From NCBI RefSeq assembly GCF_020131355.1, contig NZ_JAHLEL010000038.1, positions 124,001-188,000 on the forward strand: 64,000 nt of DNA, written 5' to 3'. Below, in pieces: positions 1-7,983 of the stretch. Under the pieces are notes generated by a model. The model was given only the letters and a program-made list of their open reading frames with translations. It ran no database searches and had not been told where the DNA came from. The stretch is from Pseudonocardia sp. ICBG1293 (GTDB lineage Bacteria; Actinomycetota; Actinomycetes; Mycobacteriales; Pseudonocardiaceae). Every line of letters starts with the position of its first letter. Within the stretch, counting starts at the first letter, position 1. A program made the translations under genes and the position numbers.

Positions 1-433
1 CTGGCTGACCCTGCGCGGCGCGAAGACCCTCGCGGTGCGGATGGAGCGCCACTGCGACAACGCCGAGCGCATCGCCGAGATGCTCGCCGCGCACCCCGCG
101 GTGTCCTCGGTGCTCTACCCGGGCCTGCCCGGGCACCCGGGCCACGAGGTCGCGGCCAAGCAGATGCGCCGGTTCGGCGGCATGGTGTCCTTCCTCGCCG
201 CGGGCGGGCGCGACGCGGCGCTGCGGATCTGCGCGGGCACCCGGCTGTTCACCCTGGCCGAGTCGCTCGGTGGGGTGGAGTCGCTGATCGAGCACCCGGG
301 CGAGATGACCCACGCGTCCACGGCGGGTTCGATGCTCGAGGTGCCGGACTCGCTGGTCCGGCTGTCGGTCGGGATCGAGGACGCCGACGACCTGCTCGAC
401 GACCTGCGCGCCGCCCTCGACGCCGTGCGCTGA
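1..433 (+). CDS. metB: Cystathionine gamma-synthase/lyase family enzyme (3' part)
   Basis: Only the last 143 codons are in the window; the frame is open from base 2 and the start lies upstream. The stretch from TLRGAKTLAVRME to LVRLSVGIED is the C-terminal domain of the Cys/Met metabolism PLP-enzyme family, including the SLGGVESLIEHP block that shapes the substrate pocket. The active-site lysine is upstream and not visible. These enzymes join O-succinyl- or O-acetylhomoserine to cysteine, or cleave cystathionine; the sequence here cannot separate synthase from lyase. In mycobacteria metB also lies next to greA and mca. It ends 18 bases from a convergent small gene. Confidence 0.9.
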   Translation, partial: WLTLRGAKTLAVRMERHCDNAERIAEMLAAHPAVSSVLYPGLPGHPGHEVAAKQMRRFGGMVSFLAAGGRDAALRICAGTRLFTLAESLGGVESLIEHPGEMTHASTAGSMLEVPDSLVRLSVGIEDADDLLDDLRAALDAVR

Positions 434-451
434 GGCCGGCGCCGGCGCGGG

Positions 452-679
452 TCAGCTGCGGGACTGCTCCGGGGACGGCGCGGGCTCCCGGACGACGGGC
501 GGTGGCGGGACCACCAGGTCACCCGGGTCCACGCAGCCGCCGACCAGCGACCACGTGCCGTCGCCGCGGGCCTCGTAGCGGCCCGGGTCCGCGCAGCCCG
601 CGTCGTGCACGGTCGCCACCGCGAGCGAGGCCAGTGCGGCGGCCAGCAGCAGGGGTGCTGTCGTGCGCAGACGCGTCAT
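452..679 (-). CDS. Small secreted protein, 75 aa
   Basis: A 75-residue protein with a clear signal peptide: MTRLR, then an Ala/Leu-rich hydrophobic stretch to about residue 23. The mature part has two cysteines (AGCADPGRYEA and GGCVDPGD), enough for one disulfide, and a proline-rich tail (VVPPPPVVREPAP). The start is supported by a GGGAGG Shine-Dalgarno about 8 bases upstream on the minus strand. No known domain is recognised. It sits convergent to metB and divergent from ilvA. Composition and start signal make a real gene likely, but the function is unknown. Confidence 0.6.
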   Translation of the reverse strand: MTRLRTTAPLLLAAALASLAVATVHDAGCADPGRYEARGDGTWSLVGGCVDPGDLVVPPPPVVREPAPSPEQSRS

Positions 680-770
680 TCGCGAGTCCCTCCCGACACC
701 GGGCGCGCAGGAGACGTCACGCCCGGTGAGACACCGGCGAGGTTACCCGGGGCAGTGCGAGACTGCCGGA

Positions 771-1993
771 ATGGCCGCCCCCGTCATCCCCCGGTCACCG
801 CCGACGACGTGCTCTCCGCCCGCGAACTGCTGTCCGGGGTCGTGCGCACCACGCCCGTCGCCGGTGCCCGCGCCCTGTCCGACCTGACCGGAACCCCGGT
901 CAGGCTCAAGTGCGAGAACCTGCAGCGCACCGGGTCGTTCAAGATCCGCGGTGCCTACACCCGGATCGCCCGGCTGTCCGACGACGAGCGCGCCGGTGGC
1001 GTCGTCGCGGCGTCGGCGGGCAACCACGCCCAGGGAGTCGCGCTCGCGGCGCAGCTGCTGGGCGTGCGGGCCACCGTGTACATGCCCGAGCGCGCGGCGC
1101 TGCCCAAGGTCGACGCGACCCGTGGCTACGGCGCCGAGGTCGTGCTCACCGGGCGCACCGTCGACGACGCCGTCGAGGCGGCCGTCGCGGCCGCCGAACG
1201 GTCGGGTGCGGTGGTCGTGCACCCCTTCGACCACCCCGACATCATCGCCGGGCAGGGCACCGTCGGCTGCGAGATCCTCGAGCAGGTCCCCGACGCCGGC
1301 ACCGTGCTCGTCTCCGCGGGCGGCGGTGGGCTGCTCGGCGGGACCGCGGCGGTGCTGCGTGCCGCCCGGCCGGACATCCGGATCGTCGGGGTACAGGCGG
1401 CGGGCGCCGCGGCCTGGCCGTCGTCGCTGGCGGCGGGTGAGCCACTGCCCGTCGGCGGGATGCGCACCATGGCGGACGGGATCGCCGTCGGTCGACCGGG
1501 GGACATCACGTTCGCCCAGGTCAGCAGCCTGATCGACGAGATGGTCACGGTCTCGGAGGACGCGTTGTCCGCAGCCCTGCTGCACTGCCTGGAGCGGGCG
1601 AAGATGCTGGTCGAGCCGGCCGGCGCCGCGTCCGTCGCGGCGCTGATGGAGCATCCGGACCGCTGGCCGGGTCCGGTCGTGTGCGTGCTGTCCGGCGGCA
1701 ACGTCGACCCGCTCGTGCTGCTGCAGGTCATCCGGCACGGGCTGGTCGCGTCGTCCCGCTACCTCACGCTGCACCTGCGGATGCCCGACCGTCCCGGCGC
1801 GCTCGCCGAGCTGCTGGCGCGGGTCGGGCGGCTCGGGGCCAACGTCACCGACGTCGCGCACTCGCGGATCAGCGGTGCGCTGGCGGTGGGGGAGGTCGAC
1901 GTGGAGCTGAGCGTGGAGACGCGCGGGCCCGAGCACCGCGACGCGATCGTGGCCGACCTGCGGGAGGCCGGGCACGCCGTCGCGACGCCGTGA
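771..1993 (+). CDS. ilvA: Threonine ammonia-lyase, catabolic/biosynthetic type with ACT domain (1-bp frameshift near start)
   Basis: PLP enzyme that deaminates L-threonine to 2-oxobutyrate for isoleucine synthesis. Visible motifs are SFKIRGAY (PLP lysine), SAGNHAQG, GGGGLLGG (phosphate loop), and a C-terminal ACT domain from about LHLRMPDRPGALAELL. Length is about 400 aa, as in Rv1559-type enzymes. The start is disturbed. ATG 771 has a GAGACT -10-like box six bases upstream and reads MAAPVIP, but it is in a different frame from VTADDVLSARELL. Adding one C to the C5 run at 788-792 joins them as MAAPVIPPVTADDVL. Without a frameshift the available starts are GTG 755 or GTG 809, neither with a good ribosome site. 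Function is sure; the first 12 codons are not. Confidence 0.88.
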
Positions 1994-2010
1994 ACGGGCC
2001 CGGACACGCG

Positions 2011-2040
2011 AACGGGCCCGGCCGACCGGCCGGGCCCGTT
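2011..2040. terminator. Bidirectional terminator between ilvA and greA
   Basis: Perfect 13-bp inverted repeat AACGGGCCCGGCC / GGCCGGGCCCGTT around a GACC loop, lying 17 bases after the ilvA stop and 16 bases before the end of the convergent greA. There is no U-run, as is usual for such hairpins in actinobacteria. Confidence 0.75.
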
Positions 2041-2056
2041 CCGCGGGCGGGGTGGA

Positions 2057-2551
2057 TCAGCCGGTGAAGGCCTCCACCGACACCAGCGTCACCTTCATGC
2101 TGCCGCCGTCGGGCAGCTGGTACTCGCGGGTGTCGCCCGGCTTCGCGCCGAGCAGCGCCGCACCGAGCGGGGAGTTCGGGGAGATGACCTGCAGGTCGCC
2201 GTGGCTGCCCTCCTCACGGGAGCCGAGCAGGACCTTCTCGGTCTCGTCGTCGTCCTCGTAGCGGATCTCGAGGACGGTGCCGGGGGAGGCCTCGTCGGAG
2301 CTGGACGGCGTGGTGCCGACCTGGGCGGTGCGCAGCAGCTCCTGCAGCTGGCGGATCCGGGCCTCCTGCTGGCCCTGCTCCTCGCGCGCGGCGTGGTAGC
2401 CGCCGTTCTCCTTCAGGTCACCCTCCTCGCGGCGGGCGTTGATCTCCGCGGCGATGACGGGCCGGTTCTCGATCAACCCGTCCAGCTCGGCCTTCAGCCG
2501 GTCGTAGGCGTCCTGGGTCAGCCAGGTGGCCTGGGTGTCCGTCACCGTCAT
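2057..2551 (-). CDS. greA: Transcription elongation factor GreA
   Basis: 164 residues, normal for GreA. The N-terminal coiled-coil hairpin (about residues 10-75) holds the family signature around [20 protein letters not shown], whose acidic tip enters the RNA polymerase secondary channel and promotes cleavage of backtracked RNA. The C-terminal FKBP-like domain ends with [18 protein letters not shown]. The start ATG 2551 is fixed by a GGAGGAG ribosome site. The same neighbour order (metB, greA, mca) occurs in mycobacteria, though there a DUF4307 gene stands between greA and mca and none is seen here. A terminator-like hairpin lies in its leader (separate entry), suggesting control by premature termination. 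Confidence 0.95.
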   Translation of the reverse strand: MTVTDTQATWLTQDAYDRLKAELDGLIENRPVIAAEINARREEGDLKENGGYHAAREEQGQQEARIRQLQELLRTAQVGTTPSSSDEASPGTVLEIRYEDDDETEKVLLGSREEGSHGDLQVISPNSPLGAALLGAKPGDTREYQLPDGGSMKVTLVSVEAFTG

Positions 2552-2647
2552 CAACTCCTCCAGGAAAGCAGGACGTGTCGCCGCCGGGACGCCTGGCGCC
2601 CGGCGGGCACACGGGGGTGGCGGCTCCGAGCAGCACGCCCCGAGTAA

Positions 2648-2677
2648 GGAAAAACACGACCCGCCTGCGGGTCGTGT
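2648..2677 (-). terminator. Intrinsic terminator / attenuator in greA 5' leader
   Basis: On the minus strand a 10-bp perfect stem ACACGACCCG / CGGGTCGTGT with a CAGG loop is followed by TTTTTCC. A U-run this good is rare at this GC content. It points toward greA, lies about 100 bases upstream of its ATG, and no minus-strand gene exists upstream for it to terminate. It is therefore more likely an attenuator in the greA leader than an ordinary gene-end terminator. Confidence 0.65.
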
Positions 2678-2684
2678 GGGGCTC

Positions 2685-2690
2685 ACCTTA
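2685..2690 (-). promoter_or_regulatory. Putative -10 box of greA
   Basis: TAAGGT on the minus strand fits the actinobacterial TANNNT -10. The predicted start of transcription is near 2678, directly before the attenuator stem, so early termination would give an RNA of only about 30 bases. The -35 region is weak. Confidence 0.4.
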
Positions 2691-3018
2691 CCACGGAGCG
2701 TGCCGCTCGTCGCAGCCTTTCGATGAACGGGCACCGGTCCCGGATAGTTCCCTGTGTAGCAATATTCGCAGGTAGCAGGGTTACCGTCGGGGCCGCTCCG
2801 CTCCGGCGGCCCGCACGTCGACCGCCCGTCGCAGGCCGGTGCCCGGGTGGGAACAGATGGTGCCGGTGACGGCGTTGCCGCTGCCGGAGCCCGTGCTCGG
2901 CGCGGTTCCTGTCGGTCCCCTCTGCCAGGATCGTCCCTGAGCACGACCTCGCCGCCCGGCGCCGGCCGACCGACCGGCGCGGGACCCGAGTCCGGTGACC
3001 GTGGAGGAACCCGCCCCG

Positions 3019-3966
3019 ATGGCTACGCAGCACACCCCGTCCGCCCCGCGTCCGGCCCAGCCGCCGGCGCCCGGCGAGCGTCCCCGGCTGATGACGGTGC
3101 ACGCCCACCCCGACGACGAGTCGTCGAAGGGCGCGGCCACCACCGCCCGGTACGTCGACGAGGGTCACGAGGTCATGGTCGTGACCTGCACCGGCGGCGA
3201 GCGGGGCAGCATCCTCAACCCCGCGATGGAACGGCCCGACGTCCTGGAGAACATGACCGCGGTCCGCAACGCCGAGATGGCGCGCGCCGCCGAGATCCTG
3301 GGCGTGCAGCACGTGTGGCTCGGCTTCGTCGACTCCGGCCTGCCCGAGGGCGACCCCAAGCCCCCGCTGCCCGAGGGCTGCTTCGCCCTCGGCGACGTCG
3401 AGGAGCAGACCGCCGCGCTGGTGAAGGTCATCCGGGAGTTCCGCCCGCACGTGATCGTCACCTACGACGAGAACGGCGGCTACCCGCACCCGGACCACAT
3501 CCGTACCCACGTGATCTCGATGGCCGCGTGGGAGGCCGCCGGCGACCCGGCGCGCTTCCCCGAGGCCGGCGCCCCGTGGCAGCCGCTGAAGCTCTACTAC
3601 GGCCACGGCTTCTCCAAGGCCCGGCTGGAGGCGTTCCACGACGCGATCGTCGAGTCCGGTCAGGAGTCGCCGTACGCCGAGTGGCTCGAGAACTGGAAGA
3701 GCGACCGCCCCGACCCCGGTACCCGGGTCACCACCAAGGTCCCGTGCTCGGACTGGTTCGCCCGTCGTGACGACGCGCTGCGGGCGCACGCCACCCAGAT
3801 CGACCCGGAGAGCCGGTTCTTCTTCACCCCGCTCGAGGTGCAGGCCCGGGTGTGGCCCACCGAGGACTACGAGCTCGTGCACTCCCTGGTCGAGACCGAG
3901 GTGCCGGAGGACGACCTGTTCGCCGGCATCCCGGTCGAGGCGGGGGAGCGCCGTCGCGCCGGGTGA
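3019..3966 (+). CDS. mca: Mycothiol S-conjugate amidase Mca
   Basis: Zinc amidase that cuts mycothiol S-conjugates into a mercapturic acid and GlcN-inositol, the detoxification branch of mycothiol metabolism. The metal motif AHPDDE is at residues 29-34, and the second zinc histidine is in [23 protein letters not shown] and the C-terminal [13 protein letters not shown] are typical of Mca rather than MshB. ATG 3019 follows GGAGGA at a normal distance. GTG 2995 is in frame but has no such site. Length is 315 aa, with an N-terminal Pro/Ala extension of about 22 residues compared with mycobacterial Mca. The related deacetylase mshB lies at the other end of the window. Confidence 0.95.
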   Translation: MATQHTPSAPRPAQPPAPGERPRLMTVHAHPDDESSKGAATTARYVDEGHEVMVVTCTGGERGSILNPAMERPDVLENMTAVRNAEMARAAEILGVQHVWLGFVDSGLPEGDPKPPLPEGCFALGDVEEQTAALVKVIREFRPHVIVTYDENGGYPHPDHIRTHVISMAAWEAAGDPARFPEAGAPWQPLKLYYGHGFSKARLEAFHDAIVESGQESPYAEWLENWKSDRPDPGTRVTTKVPCSDWFARRDDALRAHATQIDPESRFFFTPLEVQARVWPTEDYELVHSLVETEVPEDDLFAGIPVEAGERRRAG

Positions 3967-3986
3967 GGGCGCACGGGGCCCACGGG

Positions 3987-4035
3987 TAGCCTGGTCACCG
4001 GCCCGTCCCGAAGCTGCGGGGTGGTGCCGGTGACC
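3987..4035 (+). promoter_or_regulatory. Putative promoter and leader hairpin before the small membrane gene
   Basis: TAGCCT at 3987-3992 fits a -10 box. It is followed by a 10-bp perfect inverted repeat GGTCACCGGC (3993-4002) / GCCGGTGACC (4026-4035) with a 23-base loop. The hairpin would be at the 5' end of the transcript, 30 bases before GTG 4065; alternatively it is the mca terminator. Confidence 0.35.
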
Positions 4036-4064
4036 CGGGAACCGGAGTACGGAGGCGCGCGGCG

Positions 4065-4367
4065 GTGCAGGTCGAGAACGTGACGGCTGTGGTGAACCAG
4101 GTCGTGACGGGCCTGCTCGTCCCGATGCAGGACCGGCCCCCGCCCCCCGGGCAGCTGCCGGAGTTCGGCAATGCGGCGCCCGCCGGGCTCGCGATCGTGC
4201 TGCTCCTGCTCCTCGCGACGGTGTTCCTCATCCGGAACATGAGCAAGCGGATCACCCGGCTCCCCGAGTCCTTCGACGACGGCGCCGACGGCACGGGCGG
4301 TGCCGACGGCACCGGTTCGGCGTCGGGTGCGGTGGCCGATCGCGACGCCGGGCCGACCCGCTCCTGA
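4065..4367 (+). CDS. Small membrane protein, Rv1083-like
   Basis: 100 residues with one strong membrane segment at about residues 40-57 (AGLAIVLLLLLATVFLIRN), followed by a basic stop-transfer patch (MSKRITRLP) and a Gly/Asp-rich tail (GADGTGGADGTG). GTG 4065 is chosen because GGAGG lies 9 bases upstream. It directly follows mca, as Rv1083 does in M. tuberculosis. The function is unknown. The conserved position suggests a link to mca, but this is inference from synteny only. Confidence 0.75.
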   Translation: MQVENVTAVVNQVVTGLLVPMQDRPPPPGQLPEFGNAAPAGLAIVLLLLLATVFLIRNMSKRITRLPESFDDGADGTGGADGTGSASGAVADRDAGPTRS

Positions 4368-4428
4368 GCCGTCGCGGTCCCGCCGGGCTGCACCCGGCGC
4401 CGCGGGGACGCGTGCCGGCGCCGGTGGG

Positions 4429-5091
4429 TCAGCGCAGCAGGACCAGCCAGATCGCGACGTGGTGACAGGCCCACGCCAGCACCGTCGCGGCGTGGAACAG
4501 CTCGTGGTAGCCGAACGTCGCGGGCCAGGGGTCGGGGCGTCGTAGCGCGTACACGACCGCTCCGACGGTGTAGAGGGCCCCGCCGGCGAGCAGCAGCACC
4601 AGTGCGGCGACCCCGCCCCCGGCCAGGAGCCCGGGCAGCACGAACACCGCGACCCAGCCGAGCGCGACGTAGATCGGCACCCCGACCCACGCCGGCGCGG
4701 TCGGCCAGGCGAGCTTGAGCGCGACCCCGGCCAGCGCCCCGCCCCAGACGACGGCCAGTACCCACGTCGCGGTGGAGGCGGGCAGCGCGAGCACCGACAC
4801 CGGCGTGTAGGTCCCGGCGATGAACAGGAAGATCATCGAGTGGTCGAGGCGCTTCATCAGCCGTCGCCGGGCCGGGTCGGCCCAGGTGCGCCGGTGGTAC
4901 AGCGCGCTGATGCCGAACAGCCCGAAGGTGGTCAGCGTGTAGACGGCGGTGGCCACGGCCGCGGCGGCCCCGACCAGCGCGCCCGCGACGCTGATGAGCG
5001 CGGCGCACGCGAAGACGGAGCCGACGAGGCTCCACAGGTGCAGCCAGCCCCGCATACGGGGCTTGAGCGGGGCGGACGGGGCGATATCCAC
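4429..5091 (-). CDS. Hemolysin III family membrane protein (PAQR-like)
   Basis: 220 residues with seven predicted membrane helices. Family marks are SALYHRRTW in the second helix, LDHSMIFLFIAGTYTP, and GYHELFHAATVLAWACHH near the end, where the His and Ser residues form the putative metal site shared with PAQR receptors. In bacteria the role is not settled; despite the name, few members are shown to be hemolysins. Start GTG 5091 is preferred because TAACGT lies 8 bases upstream (leaderless pattern). An ATG at 5148 would leave only 23 bases to the divergent uppS. Corresponds to Rv1085c by position. Confidence 0.85.
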   Translation of the reverse strand: MDIAPSAPLKPRMRGWLHLWSLVGSVFACAALISVAGALVGAAAAVATAVYTLTTFGLFGISALYHRRTWADPARRRLMKRLDHSMIFLFIAGTYTPVSVLALPASTATWVLAVVWGGALAGVALKLAWPTAPAWVGVPIYVALGWVAVFVLPGLLAGGGVAALVLLLAGGALYTVGAVVYALRRPDPWPATFGYHELFHAATVLAWACHHVAIWLVLLR

Positions 5092-5099
5092 GCAGCCCG

Positions 5100-5163
5100 A
5101 CGTTACGTGGCGCGACAGCAGGGGTCCCGTCCGGCGGACGAACGCCACACCCCGGACTAGGCT
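5100..5163. promoter_or_regulatory. Divergent leaderless promoters for hemolysin III gene and uppS
   Basis: Minus-strand TAACGT (5105-5100) ends 8 bases before GTG 5091. Plus-strand TAGGCT (5158-5163) ends 8 bases before GTG 5172. Neither gene has a Shine-Dalgarno, so both transcripts probably begin at or next to the start codon. Confidence 0.55.
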
Positions 5164-5171
5164 CCCTGCAC

Positions 5172-5942
5172 GTGGCCCTCCGAGACCTGCTCTACACGGT
5201 GTACGAGCGCAGGATCCTGCGTCAGATCGCGGGGGCAGAGCAGCCCAGGCACGTGGCGCTCATCCTCGACGGCAACCGTCGCTGGGCGCGGGAGGCCGGG
5301 CTGGCCGATCCCGCCGAGGGACACCGCGTCGGGGCGGCGAAGATCGCCGAGATGCTCGGCTGGTGCTCCGAGGTCGGAGTCGAGGTCGTCACGGTGTTCC
5401 TGCTGTCGACCGACAACCTGGACACCCGCTCGCCGGAGGAGCTCAAGGACCTCCTGGAGATCATCGCCGGGGTGGTCGACGACCTGTCCGGTCCGGACAC
5501 CCCGTGGCGGCTGCGGGTGGTCGGCGCGATGGAGCTGCTGCCGAACAGTCTGGCCGAGCGGCTGACCGCGGCCGTGGCCCGCACCAGCGACCGCGGGGGC
5601 ATCCAGCTCAACGTCGCGGTCGGCTACGGGGGCCGCCAGGAGATCGCCGACGCCGTCCGCAAGATGCTGCTGACCCAGGCGGAGGCGGGGCGGACCATCG
5701 AGGAGCTCGCGGAGTCGCTCGACGTCGACCACATCGCGGAGCACCTCTACACCTCCGGACAGCCCGACCCGGACCTGGTCATCCGGACCAGCGGGGAGCA
5801 ACGGCTGTCGGGGTTCCTGCTGTGGCAGTCGGCCCATTCGGAGTTCTGGTTCTGCGAGGCCTACTGGCCCGAGTTCCGGCGCGTCGATTTCCTGCGCGCG
5901 CTGCGCGACTTCGGCGCACGACACCGCCGTTTCGGCGGATGA
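5172..5942 (+). CDS. uppS: Cis-isoprenyl diphosphate synthase (Rv1086-like, short-chain Z-prenyl transferase)
   Basis: 256 residues, UPP synthase family. The diphosphate-binding Asp is in ALILDGNRRWAR, the typical Ser/Asn-containing block is VFLLSTDN, and the C-terminal signature is DLVIRTSGEQRLSGFLLWQS, followed by EFWFCEAYWPEF. The enzyme adds isopentenyl units in cis. The M. tuberculosis protein in this position makes Z,E-farnesyl diphosphate, the precursor for decaprenyl phosphate; product length here cannot be read from sequence. The transcript is probably leaderless from TAGGCT at 5158. A strong hairpin follows the gene. Confidence 0.92.
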   Translation: MALRDLLYTVYERRILRQIAGAEQPRHVALILDGNRRWAREAGLADPAEGHRVGAAKIAEMLGWCSEVGVEVVTVFLLSTDNLDTRSPEELKDLLEIIAGVVDDLSGPDTPWRLRVVGAMELLPNSLAERLTAAVARTSDRGGIQLNVAVGYGGRQEIADAVRKMLLTQAEAGRTIEELAESLDVDHIAEHLYTSGQPDPDLVIRTSGEQRLSGFLLWQSAHSEFWFCEAYWPEFRRVDFLRALRDFGARHRRFGG

Positions 5943-6022
5943 ATTCAGATCGACCGTAACCTCCAGCCGACTCGCTCGTTATAGGTGCCCGGAAATGGGG
6001 CCGGCGGGCCCGGGGAACGGGA

Positions 6023-6052
6023 AAGGCCCCGGGAGCGGGCTCCCGGGGCCTT
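6023..6052. terminator. Bidirectional terminator between uppS and rodlin-like gene
   Basis: 13-bp perfect stem AAGGCCCCGGGAG / CTCCCGGGGCCTT with a 4-base loop, between two convergent genes. Confidence 0.75.
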
Positions 6053-6075
6053 CCGCGCGTCGCTGACGCGAGGTC

Positions 6076-6501
6076 TTACTTGCCGTGGTGCTTGCCACCG
6101 TCGATGTCGACCTTGTCGCCGTTGTCGGCGGCGTTGGTGCAGTCGACGCTGTTGTCGGACTTGACGCCCGACTTGTTGTACGCCTCGCTGAACAGGCCGC
6201 CCAGGGCGCCCTGGACCAGGCTGTTGCCGTTGAGGGCGGTCCCGCAGGCCTGCGGCGAGACGTTGATGTTGTTGTTGGACAGGTTCACCAGGCCGGCGCT
6301 GTTCTTCTGCGCGACACCCTCGGAGTCCTCGACGGTCGAGGCCTTGGCCTTGTTGCCGCTGAAGTAGCTCTCGTGGGACTTGGTGTTACCGCTGTCCTTG
6401 ATGTAGGTGTCGCCGCCGTGCTCACCCGCGAACGCGAGCGGGCTCAGCGCGACGAGCGACGCGGCGCCGGCCGCGGCAACGATTCCAGCCTTCTTCAGCA
6501 C
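6076..6501 (-). CDS. Rodlin-like secreted surface protein A, 141 aa
   Basis: Starts VLKKAGIVAAAGAASLVALS with an AFA cleavage site near residue 25, very like the MLKKA signal of Streptomyces rodlins RdlA/RdlB. The mature part is rich in Asn, Ser, Gly and Asp (LSNNNINVSP), has only two Cys (in PQACG and VDCTN, about 34 apart) and ends KHHGK. Rodlins are small amyloid-forming proteins that organise the rodlet layer of aerial hyphae; a similar role is inferred from signal peptide, size, Cys number and Asn bias, not from strong identity. GTG 6501 has AGGAG upstream. A paralog lies 1 kb upstream on the same strand. Confidence 0.7.
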   Translation of the reverse strand: MLKKAGIVAAAGAASLVALSPLAFAGEHGGDTYIKDSGNTKSHESYFSGNKAKASTVEDSEGVAQKNSAGLVNLSNNNINVSPQACGTALNGNSLVQGALGGLFSEAYNKSGVKSDNSVDCTNAADNGDKVDIDGGKHHGK

Positions 6502-6575
6502 AGTCCGTCTCCTGTTAGTCGGAGAGTGCGCCCGACCAAGGTGCGCGACTCTCAGTACCTGTCGACGCTCGAACC

Positions 6576-6606
6576 GGGGAGCCCGCATCGACTGCGTGTC
6601 AATCTA
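6576..6606 (-). promoter_or_regulatory. Conserved promoter/5' leader element of rodlin-like gene A
   Basis: Minus strand: TAGATT (6606-6601) as -10, then a block (6598-6576) whose core is CGCAGTCG followed by CGGGCTCCCC. The block matches its counterpart before gene B at 20 of 23 positions and would lie at the very 5' end of a leader of about 93 bases. Confidence 0.5.
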
Positions 6607-6609
6607 ACG

Positions 6610-7440
6610 GACGCTTTCCCGCTCGACAATCTGACCCTGCGTAATTCTTGTGCGACGCCGGCGAACCATTCGTGTACCTGGGGATTCGTCGCCGCAATCG
6701 CAGCGCGGTCGGCGTGGCGTGCGGGCGTGTCGGGGCTGCGCCGGTCGGGGCAGCGGGGCGCGCGCCGTTCGGGGGAGGGTGCGGCCGGTCGCCACGGCGC
6801 CGGGATCCGGCTGTGTGGCCCGCCGGGCCGGTGGACGTCGGCCGGACGGGCCGGGCGAGGGGGGACGCGGGCCGGGCCGTAGGCGACACGACGCCGTTCA
6901 CGCGCGAGGCGCAGCGGGTGGTGACGGGGGCCCGGGGTCCCGGACGGCGGCAGGGCGTGAGGCGGCGGGTGCGGCGGAGCGGAGGGGCCTGGTCGACCGG
7001 TGGGCGGCGACCTGTGAAGGGCGGCGGTGTGAGGAGGCCCGGACGGCGGGCGGCCGGCGGCGGGCGCCGGGCCGACGCGTGGGCGGCGGGGCGTCAGGGG
7101 CCGTCGGGTCGACGTGCGGGCGGCGGGGCATGCGGGGCCGACGCGCGGGCGGCGGGGCCGTGCGGGGGCCGCCGATCCGATCCGCGGACGGTGGGACGTC
7201 AGGGGCGCTGGTCGCCGGGCACGACCGGAGGGCAGGACGGTGCGAGGGCGGCAGCGCGGCCGGGTGTCAACGCGTCCCGTTCGGACACGAGCCAGGATCG
7301 TGTACGGAGCGTGGTCGGTTCGCCGAGGACGCGGAGTAGCGCGCGGAGCTGTCGACACGACGGAGTGGTCGATGTCGCGACCGCGCGGGAAACGGTGACC
7401 GCGACGGGATCGCGGTCACCCGGGAGTGGATTCGGGAGTG
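6610..7440. other. G-rich noncoding spacer between the two rodlin-like genes
   Basis: No gene is seen in about 830 bases. The plus strand is strongly G over C, with many GGGCGG and GGCGGGG runs. Open frames crossing it give Arg/Gly-only proteins without start sites or domains, so they look like composition artefacts. Short degenerate repeats occur (next entry). G-quadruplex potential on the plus strand is suggested by the runs, not tested. Confidence 0.6.
7074..7170 (+). repeat. Three degenerate G-rich direct repeats
   Basis: GACGYGYGGGCGGCGGGGC begins at 7074, 7111 and 7140, followed each time by a GGGGCC-containing tail. Spacing is 37 and 29 bases. Confidence 0.6.
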
Positions 7441-7448
7441 GACGCGAA

Positions 7449-7478
7449 AATGCCCCGGAGTAGAAGCTCCGGGGCATT
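7449..7478 (-). terminator. Terminator of rodlin-like gene B
   Basis: 12-bp perfect stem AATGCCCCGGAG / CTCCGGGGCATT, 6-base loop, followed on the minus strand by TTTTCG; 19 bases after the stop of gene B. Confidence 0.8.
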
Positions 7479-7496
7479 CTCAGATCTGCGAGGAGA

Positions 7497-7886
7497 TCAG
7501 CCGATCGAGTCGCCGGCGCCGGCCTCCTGGCCGCAGTTGTCGGACTGGTCGGTGACCGAGTCGCCCGACTTGGCCTTGGCGTCGCCCAGGATGCCCAGGG
7601 CACCGGTGACACCGTTGAGGGCGGAGGCGTCCTCGACCGGGACCTGCACGCCCAGCACGTTGACCGGGACGTTATTGTTGCAGGCCTGGACCGGCACGTT
7701 GACGTTGTTGCCGTTCAGGCCGGCGATGAGGCCCTTGGCGTCCTTGTCGATGACGTTCTCGGCACCGTGGTGGTGGCCGCCCTTGTGGCCGTGGTCGCCG
7801 TCCTTGTCGCCGGCGAAGGCGAGCGGGGACAGGGCGAGCAGGGACGCGGCGGAGGCCGCAACCACGATTCCAGCCTTCTTCAGCAC
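7497..7886 (-). CDS. Rodlin-like secreted surface protein B, 129 aa
   Basis: Paralog of the 6076 gene. The signal peptide is nearly the same (VLKKAGIVVAASAASLLALS, AFA site), then a His/Asp/Gly stretch (DHGHKGGHHHG) that could bind metal, then NNVNVPVQACNNNVPVNVLG, a beta-prone run resembling chaplin and rodlin cores, and a second Cys near residue 118. Two Cys in total. GTG 7886 has AGGAG upstream. Expected to be exported and to assemble on the cell surface; this is inference from the family look. It has its own promoter element and terminator, so it is not in an operon with gene A. Confidence 0.7.
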   Translation of the reverse strand: MLKKAGIVVAASAASLLALSPLAFAGDKDGDHGHKGGHHHGAENVIDKDAKGLIAGLNGNNVNVPVQACNNNVPVNVLGVQVPVEDASALNGVTGALGILGDAKAKSGDSVTDQSDNCGQEAGAGDSIG

Positions 7887-7952
7887 AGTTTTCTCCTGTT
7901 GAGTCTCGAGTCCGCCCGAAGCCGGTCTCACGCGTGCCGGCACGCTGACGAG

Positions 7953-7983
7953 GGGGAGCCCGTACCGACTGCGAGAAAAGCTA
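7953..7983 (-). promoter_or_regulatory. Conserved promoter/5' leader element of rodlin-like gene B
   Basis: Minus strand: TAGCTT (7983-7978) as -10, then the block 7975-7953 with CGCAGTCG and CGGGCTCCCC, the counterpart of 6598-6576. The predicted leader is about 85 bases. Confidence 0.5.

Noticed and set aside
2672..2692. Iron-box half site near the greA promoter
   Set aside because: Only the right half (GGCTCACCTTA) resembles the consensus; the left half matches at about one position.
2995..3018. GTG 2995 as mca start
   Set aside because: No ribosome site or -10 before it, while ATG 3019 has GGAGGA at a normal distance.
6648..7463. Long open frames in the G-rich spacer (Arg/Gly/Ala proteins)
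   Set aside because: No start signals, extreme composition, several overlapping frames at once and no domain; a by-product of GC content.
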